Positions 8,441 through 11,620 of a stretch of DNA of 11,620 nt are shown piece after piece. Position numbers and translations under genes: made by a program. The first letter of the stretch is position 1. Every line of letters starts with the position of its first letter. The notes beneath the pieces are model-generated. The model saw only the letters and a program-made list of their open reading frames with translations, ran no database searches and had not been told where the DNA came from. This DNA comes from Saccoglossus kowalevskii (Eukaryota > Hemichordata > Enteropneusta > Harrimaniidae), in contig NW_003120919.1 in the NCBI RefSeq assembly GCF_000003605.2, positions 700,473 through 712,092 on the forward strand, given 5' to 3'.

Positions 8441-8740
8441 AAGCAGCATGACCAAAAGTTTATACACATGCATTTTTCAAACACAAACTCAGAACTCTAA
8501 ACCCAAATAAGCCATTATCCTTGATGTTATCTATAACACACATTGACATACCCGCACTGAGTGAACAACTTCCTGGACCATAATTCTTACTCTTCTTGGT
8601 ATGTGTTCTACTTCGGAAGCGGCTTCCAACATTCTAAGGTAATCATATATTACAGACTATACAAAAAAAAAAAGGATTAGTTTTATTAAGCAAACTCCAG
8701 TCTGATATGGCTTGAAACAGTTTGATGCTGTATTTGTTAA

Positions 8741-8993
8741 TCAGGCCAAACATAAATATGATATATGTCTGGTAACCCGACATTGCTTAGCATCAATACC
8801 CAGACTAGTATTCACAAGAATACGCCACACTTCGTATTCAAATTCACTACTTATTTCTGGTTGCGTGTGAACTAATTCTTCAACAACAAAACAACGACTC
8901 GTATTCAAATTAGATCGATCAGTAAAAACATTTTCATTGCAAAAAGGAGAGGCCACAACAACGTACGAACACGCAAATTCTATTATTTTCGGT
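8741..8993 (-). other. Unrecognised open exon-like stretch
   Basis: Minus-strand frame open from a stop near 9020 to TGA at 8741-8743, with no ATG near its beginning. A possible acceptor (CAACTGATTCAG) ends at about 8994, giving 84 codons that start KPKIIEFACSYVVVASPF and include VVEELVHTQPEISSEFEYEV, VWRILVNTSLGI and the C-terminal HISYLCLA. The composition is mixed and looks coding-like. It lies downstream of the eIF4G-like gene on the same strand but matches no eIF4G domain (MIF4G end, MA3 or W2) that I know. I recognise no family; a transposon-derived fragment is as likely as a gene. Confidence 0.3.
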
Positions 8994-8999
8994 TTCTGA

Positions 9000-9660
9000 A
9001 TCAGTTGTTTAATAATATAAATTTATTCCAACGTATAACTTTTTGTTAGCTGACAAGCACTATTGTCACACCAGTCATGCGCCGTTCACTTTAAGGCACC
9101 AGCAAGCTACAAAAACAGGTAATTTAATTATAACACTTATAAAATCTATTAAGTTTGAACACGAACAGTCATGGCATGTCAAAGTTATGCCCCTGGAACA
9201 AGTGTCCACACATGTCCCAAAACACGGGTGAATTTGGCGCATGCACTGATGCCTTAAGGTGAATCCATAAGTGCTCGTTTGCAGACTTCTTCTGAACTAA
9301 TAAATGTGTTGGTGTGAACTTCAAACCCCCATTCTGACTATATAATGGATCTATAGTACAATGGCAATCATAATGTCTTTAATAAGTGTACAGGCAAACA
9401 GCTATGACGAAAGATGCATTGTTACGGAATTGGAAAACCCATCGCCAGTATGGACACAGACCTGTTGTATACAGAGCTTGGACTACAACCAGACACTTCA
9501 GTTGGAGCGAGTAACTCCGTTTATTTCTCAACGGGAAAACAGAACCAACATGGCGGGGAAAACACAATGAGAGAACAGAGCATGCGTAGCAAAATGTAAA
9601 GCGAACACAAGAGGGCGATAACATGATCGTAAATACAATAAACACACATAGTGGCGCATA
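9000..9660. other. Mixed-composition intergenic stretch, no confident gene
   Basis: This stretch is GC- and CpG-richer than average. Overlapping open frames at 9043-9231, 9361-9570 and 9414-9599 (plus) and at 9379-9663 and 9521-9757 (minus) compete with one another, and none has a family signature. An imperfect inverted pair CAGTCATGCGCCGTTCAC (9073-9090) and GTGAATTTGGCGCATGCACTG (9229-9249) brackets about 140 bp. The phrases AACATGGCGGGG (9548) and AAGAGGGCG (9609) are the kind often seen in dispersed repeats or CpG-rich 5' regions. Confidence 0.35.
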
Positions 9661-9668
9661 CAATTATG

Positions 9669-9721
9669 ATTTGCATGTTCATTCTACCATATAAGGAAAT
9701 GCGAATTCCAAATATGGAATG
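9669..9721. promoter_or_regulatory. Octamer plus twin CArG-box cluster
   Basis: Within 53 bases: a perfect octamer ATTTGCAT (9669-9676); a perfect CArG box CCATATAAGG (9687-9696); a second perfect CArG box CCAAATATGG (9708-9717); and a TEAD/MCAT-type TGGAATG (9715-9721) overlapping the second box. The CArG centres are 21 bp apart, about two helical turns. CArG (SRF) with MCAT is a known combination in muscle, cytoskeletal and immediate-early promoters. Which gene it would serve is unclear; no clear first exon is visible nearby. Motif matching alone in AT-rich DNA is weak evidence. Confidence 0.35.
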
Positions 9722-9846
9722 ATTACGCGCGTAAGCGTTCTCTAATAATAAAAACAAACATGGCTTCCATCAGGGTTTGACCGGACTCTACACAAAGTTC
9801 GATTTCAACATTCCCATGATGTATCCTTGGAACGCAAAGATGTATA

Positions 9847-9960
9847 ATAATAGGTTTATTACGAGAATACCTCAACGCATCGACCTCCGCTGCACTTCGG
9901 TTGATACTCTAGCTGATACTTCGTGCATACTTTGAGGTATTCTTGTAATAACCTCATATT
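9847..9960. repeat. Fold-back (MITE-like) element with about 28-bp arms
   Basis: The left arm AGGTTTATTACGAGAATACC (from 9852), then TCAA, is the reverse complement of the right arm ending at about 9955, with one mismatch and one gap. AT-rich sequence outside (AATAAT / ATATTA) extends the pairing, and the two arms span about 9847-9876 and 9931-9960. The 54-base loop is GC- and CpG-richer (CATCGACCTCC, CACTTCGGTTGAT). It has no coding capacity. It could be a short MITE or a stable hairpin. Confidence 0.65.
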
Positions 9961-10090
9961 ATATTATATAACTTATCTAATCACATGATCACATTTTTTT
10001 ATGATTTGAATAAAGGTAATTCCCAAAGCATTTGTTTACTTTGATATAAAACAAATTGATCATGATCTTATAGAATATATGTTGTTTTAC

Positions 10091-10297
10091 CTGTGAATTA
10101 ACATTCCGTATGACATAATGGGACAGCAATTTACAAGCGCATTCCAGTGAGTATTGATCTTGGTCTGCAAGAAGCGTGTGAAGGTATCTGTGAATTATAA
10201 CCTCATCTTCAATGATTGAAAAACAGAATAATTTTCCAATAAACGCTACACATCCAAGGCTCTTTACGTGTAACTCTTGTGTGTCATTTCTCCTTTG
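10091..10297 (-). CDS. eIF4G-like protein, MIF4G exon (later HEAT repeats)
   Basis: Fourth visible exon of an eIF4G-like gene: 207 bp, 69 codons, phase 0 at both ends. The acceptor TTTACACACAG ends at 10298 and the donor CAG|GTAAAA starts at 10090. It begins QRRNDTQE and contains KSLGCVAFIGKLFCFSIIED and SLECACKLLSHYV. These align with the conserved [29 protein letters not shown] part of MIF4G, the HEAT-repeat domain that holds eIF4A in the cap-binding complex. A SLG..FIG.LF core is kept, while the usual basic run before it is only RR. The domain normally needs about 45 more residues (to the RIRFMLQD-type helix), and I find no exon for them. If the donor is skipped the frame runs on for 33 codons to TGA at 9989-9991. 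Confidence 0.9.
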
Positions 10298-10542
10298 CTG
10301 TGTGTAAACAACATTATTGTTATTTTATTTTTTATCTATACACGTTCTTTGAATATAGGGACTATTTTCTAAACCCATTGGGTACTACAAGTTTAAACAA
10401 GTTACCATGAAAATAATCCGTAATCAAATTCACAATTCCAATATTTTTTTATTTGTTTTACTCCGGATGGATGGACGGAGAATTATAAGTCACCGTTTGG
10501 AACTTTGTCCAAACGGGGACTGAAAAATTGAACGAATCTCAC

Positions 10543-10674
10543 CAATGTATTTGGAGCGTTTAGTAGTGCTTTATTTTCATCACACCCCTTCTGAAATTCC
10601 TCTTCACATTTATTGCGTAGGATAACTTTAAATGTAACTGTGCTAGAGAAGTGCATCTTGCTTGGTACTTCAAC
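10543..10674 (-). CDS. eIF4G-like protein, MIF4G exon (middle)
   Basis: Third visible exon: 132 bp, 44 codons, phase 0 at both ends. The acceptor TTTATATTTAG ends at 10675 and the donor TTG|GTGAGA starts at 10542. It encodes VEVPSKMHFSSTVTFKVILR, then NKCEEEFQKG. This fits the LKVP.......[20 protein letters not shown] segment in the middle of the eIF4G MIF4G domain: the V-P, V-T-F, the basic-Cys and the E-E-F-x-K positions coincide. The acidic D/E/K-rich stretch that usually follows is shortened to CDENKALLNAPNTL. It joins in frame to the exons on both sides. The flanking introns are 418 and 245 bp. Confidence 0.9.
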
Positions 10675-11092
10675 CTAAATATAAAAACTATGATTTTAGT
10701 CATGGTACATACATGCGTGAAACAAGAGAGTTAACATTAGTTAAAGCTTCACAAAAAAAACTAAAATTATTTTAATAATGATTTTTTTTTTAAATCTGAC
10801 AAAAAACTGTCAAGCACATATTTAACTGACACGTACAATGAACTATAACAAACATGGACACATTTTTTTAGCCTAATGGCGACCACTATAAAGACAATCA
10901 GGATTTTGGTTTTCAATATATCTGGTGAAATTTATACTTATGTGACAGTTATCGGCTAAATATTCACTTATTGATGAGTTAGTTACCCCCTTATTGGTTC
11001 ACTGCAACAACCGATGTGCTATAATGATTGGTATGATTATAACTATTATGAACAACGAATACTTTTGAATATTTTTTATAAAATTGACTCAC
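10675..11092 (-). other. Intron of the eIF4G-like gene
   Basis: A 418-bp phase-0 intron, from donor GTGAGT (11092 downward) to acceptor TTTAG (ending at 10675). It is AT-rich with A/T homopolymer runs (for example a T run at about 10782-10791 on the plus strand). I see no exon or RNA gene in it. The donor-side sequence stays in frame for a further 33 codons to a stop at 10991, which is intron read-through, not coding. Confidence 0.85.
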
Positions 11093-11296
11093 ATTCATTA
11101 AATGCCCGCACAGTTGTACAAACTTATCAACATAACCAGGGCAACTTGTAGCATTTTGGTATATCAAGTTAACAACTGCTTTCAATCCTTCTTCGGTGAT
11201 AATTATTGGTGTGTTGATATTCTTGGCAGCATTTACTAGACTATAATAATCCTTCATGACATCCTCAAGAATTTTGGCCGTTCTGTCCAGTAATGT
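11093..11296 (-). CDS. eIF4G-like protein, start of the MIF4G domain
   Basis: Second visible exon: 204 bp, 68 codons, phase 0 at both ends. The acceptor CCATTCAATACAG ends at 11297 and the donor AAT|GTGAGT starts at 11092. It begins TLLDRTAKILEDVMKDYYSL and continues with ITEEGLKAVVNLIYQNA and FVQLCGHLMN. This matches the opening helices of MIF4G in eIF4G: ELFRRVRSILNKLTPQ.., the [20 protein letters not shown] helix and the YANMCRCLM helix. TEE-LK-V--LI and the Cys before HLM/CLM are conserved, but the A-x-P-x-F / YA pattern is replaced by SCPGYVDKF, so the protein is clearly diverged. Any ATG inside this exon (at 11257) is internal and not a start. Confidence 0.93.
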
Positions 11297-11475
11297 CTGT
11301 ATTGAATGGCAATAACATATTTACTAACACAATATTTCTATCAGAGTCTGAGAAAATATAGATATGTTCATATTGCATACATTCCTGGATAAGTACATAC
11401 ATTGTGTAAATATATGATATGCAGATTTTACCAGTTAAAAAACGACAGACGATTTATCTCCATGATATTACTTAC
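11297..11475 (-). other. Short intron of the eIF4G-like gene
   Basis: A 179-bp phase-0 intron, donor GTAAGT (11475-11470) and acceptor ATTCAATACAG. It is too small to hide another exon with two further introns, so the eIF4E-binding exon and the first MIF4G exon are directly joined. Confidence 0.85.
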
Positions 11476-11620
11476 TTCTTCAACGAGTACACCGGGACAT
11501 GTTTTTGTAACATGATCTAATCCGATTAACTTCCCTAGGCTCTGTGGATGATACTGCAACCCCAAAAGAAAGTCTCTACTGTAACGGCTTTTGTTCTTCG
11601 AAATATGCACAGGATGAGTT
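11476..11620 (-). CDS. eIF4G-like protein, eIF4E-binding exon (5' end beyond the window)
   Basis: First visible exon, open to the window edge: 48 codons plus one base, ending GAAGAA|GTAAGT at phase 0. It reads THPVHISKNKSRYSRDFLLG, then LQYHPQSLGK. YSRDFLL fits the canonical YxxxxL-phi eIF4E-binding motif and its eIF4G context (KxYDREFLLGFQF), followed by the family's short GL-H-(x)-VLxE-like tail. In the complex this motif docks the scaffold on the cap-binding protein eIF4E. The frame has no ATG before the edge (a GTG at 11608-11610 is not a start), so upstream exons with the N-terminal region lie outside. Only about 36 residues separate the motif from MIF4G, against well over 100 in vertebrate eIF4G1. 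Confidence 0.9.

Larger units (their letters stand above)
6370..8670. repeat. Segmental duplication, copy B (diverged)
   Basis: Second, more decayed copy of the FARSB 3' segment (partner about 1785-3745), same orientation. Collinear blocks are at 6372-6487, 6745-6855 and 8345-8660. Relative to copy A it has lost about 660 bp between the exon and the AATGTGTATTGT block, or copy A gained it. It has gained about 1 kb between 6860 and 8320. Homology fades after the GACTATAC motif, near the A-run at 8665. Confidence 0.78.

Noticed and set aside
9361-9757. Overlapping ORFs on both strands (9361-9570, 9379-9663, 9414-9599, 9521-9757)
   Set aside because: They overlap one another in opposing frames, have no recognisable motif and no splice context; they reflect fewer stops in a less AT-rich stretch.
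9761-9781. ATGGCTTCCATCAGG|GTTTGA as a plus-strand first exon driven by the CArG cluster
   Set aside because: The donor would be GTTTGA, which is poor, the frame otherwise stops after six codons, and no matching second exon is visible.
9900-9912. tRNA or SINE B-box-like GGTTGATACTC in the fold-back loop
   Set aside because: It departs from the GGTTCGANNCC consensus and there is no A box or cloverleaf at the right distance.

Overview
The window looks like AT-rich (about two-thirds A+T by eye) genomic DNA from an invertebrate animal. The evidence is short phase-consistent exons bounded by GT..AG, introns of about 180 to 1250 bp, two recognisable eukaryotic translation genes, and a decayed BEL/Pao-type retroelement, a lineage known from animals. 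I cannot name the species. Nothing looks prokaryotic: there are no operons, no long ORFs and no Shine-Dalgarno context.

Layout. Bases 1-2064 (+ strand) hold the last two coding exons of the cytosolic phenylalanyl-tRNA synthetase beta subunit (FARSB), at 578-668 and 1913-2064, separated by a 1244-bp intron. The FARSB 3' region, from the end of the last intron to about 3745, is present a second time at about 6370-8670. That second copy is diverged and rearranged, and its version of the last exon is broken. Between the copies lie the scrambled remains of the 3' half of a BEL/Pao element (about 4200-5985) followed by a probable LTR (about 6096-6269). The copies and the retroelement carry nearly all the intergenic structure in the left two thirds of the window.

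From about 8700 to 10000 there is no confident gene. I see two open, GC-richer, exon-like stretches of unknown nature on the minus strand, a short foldback (MITE-like) element at 9847-9960, and a cluster of two perfect CArG boxes with an octamer at 9669-9717.

The right end (10091-11620, minus strand) carries four consecutive exons of an eIF4G-like translation initiation scaffold. They encode an eIF4E-binding motif of the YxxxxL-phi type, followed almost at once by the MIF4G (HEAT) domain. All three junctions are phase 0. The gene enters from beyond base 11620, and its MIF4G domain is not finished by anything I can find downstream. It is clearly diverged from canonical eIF4G and lacks the long linker between the eIF4E-binding motif and MIF4G.

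FARSB and the eIF4G-like gene are convergent and both act in cytosolic translation (tRNA charging and cap-dependent initiation). Their adjacency is probably incidental. The most notable points are the compact, diverged eIF4G-like gene and the tandem duplication of the FARSB 3' end with a decayed last exon.
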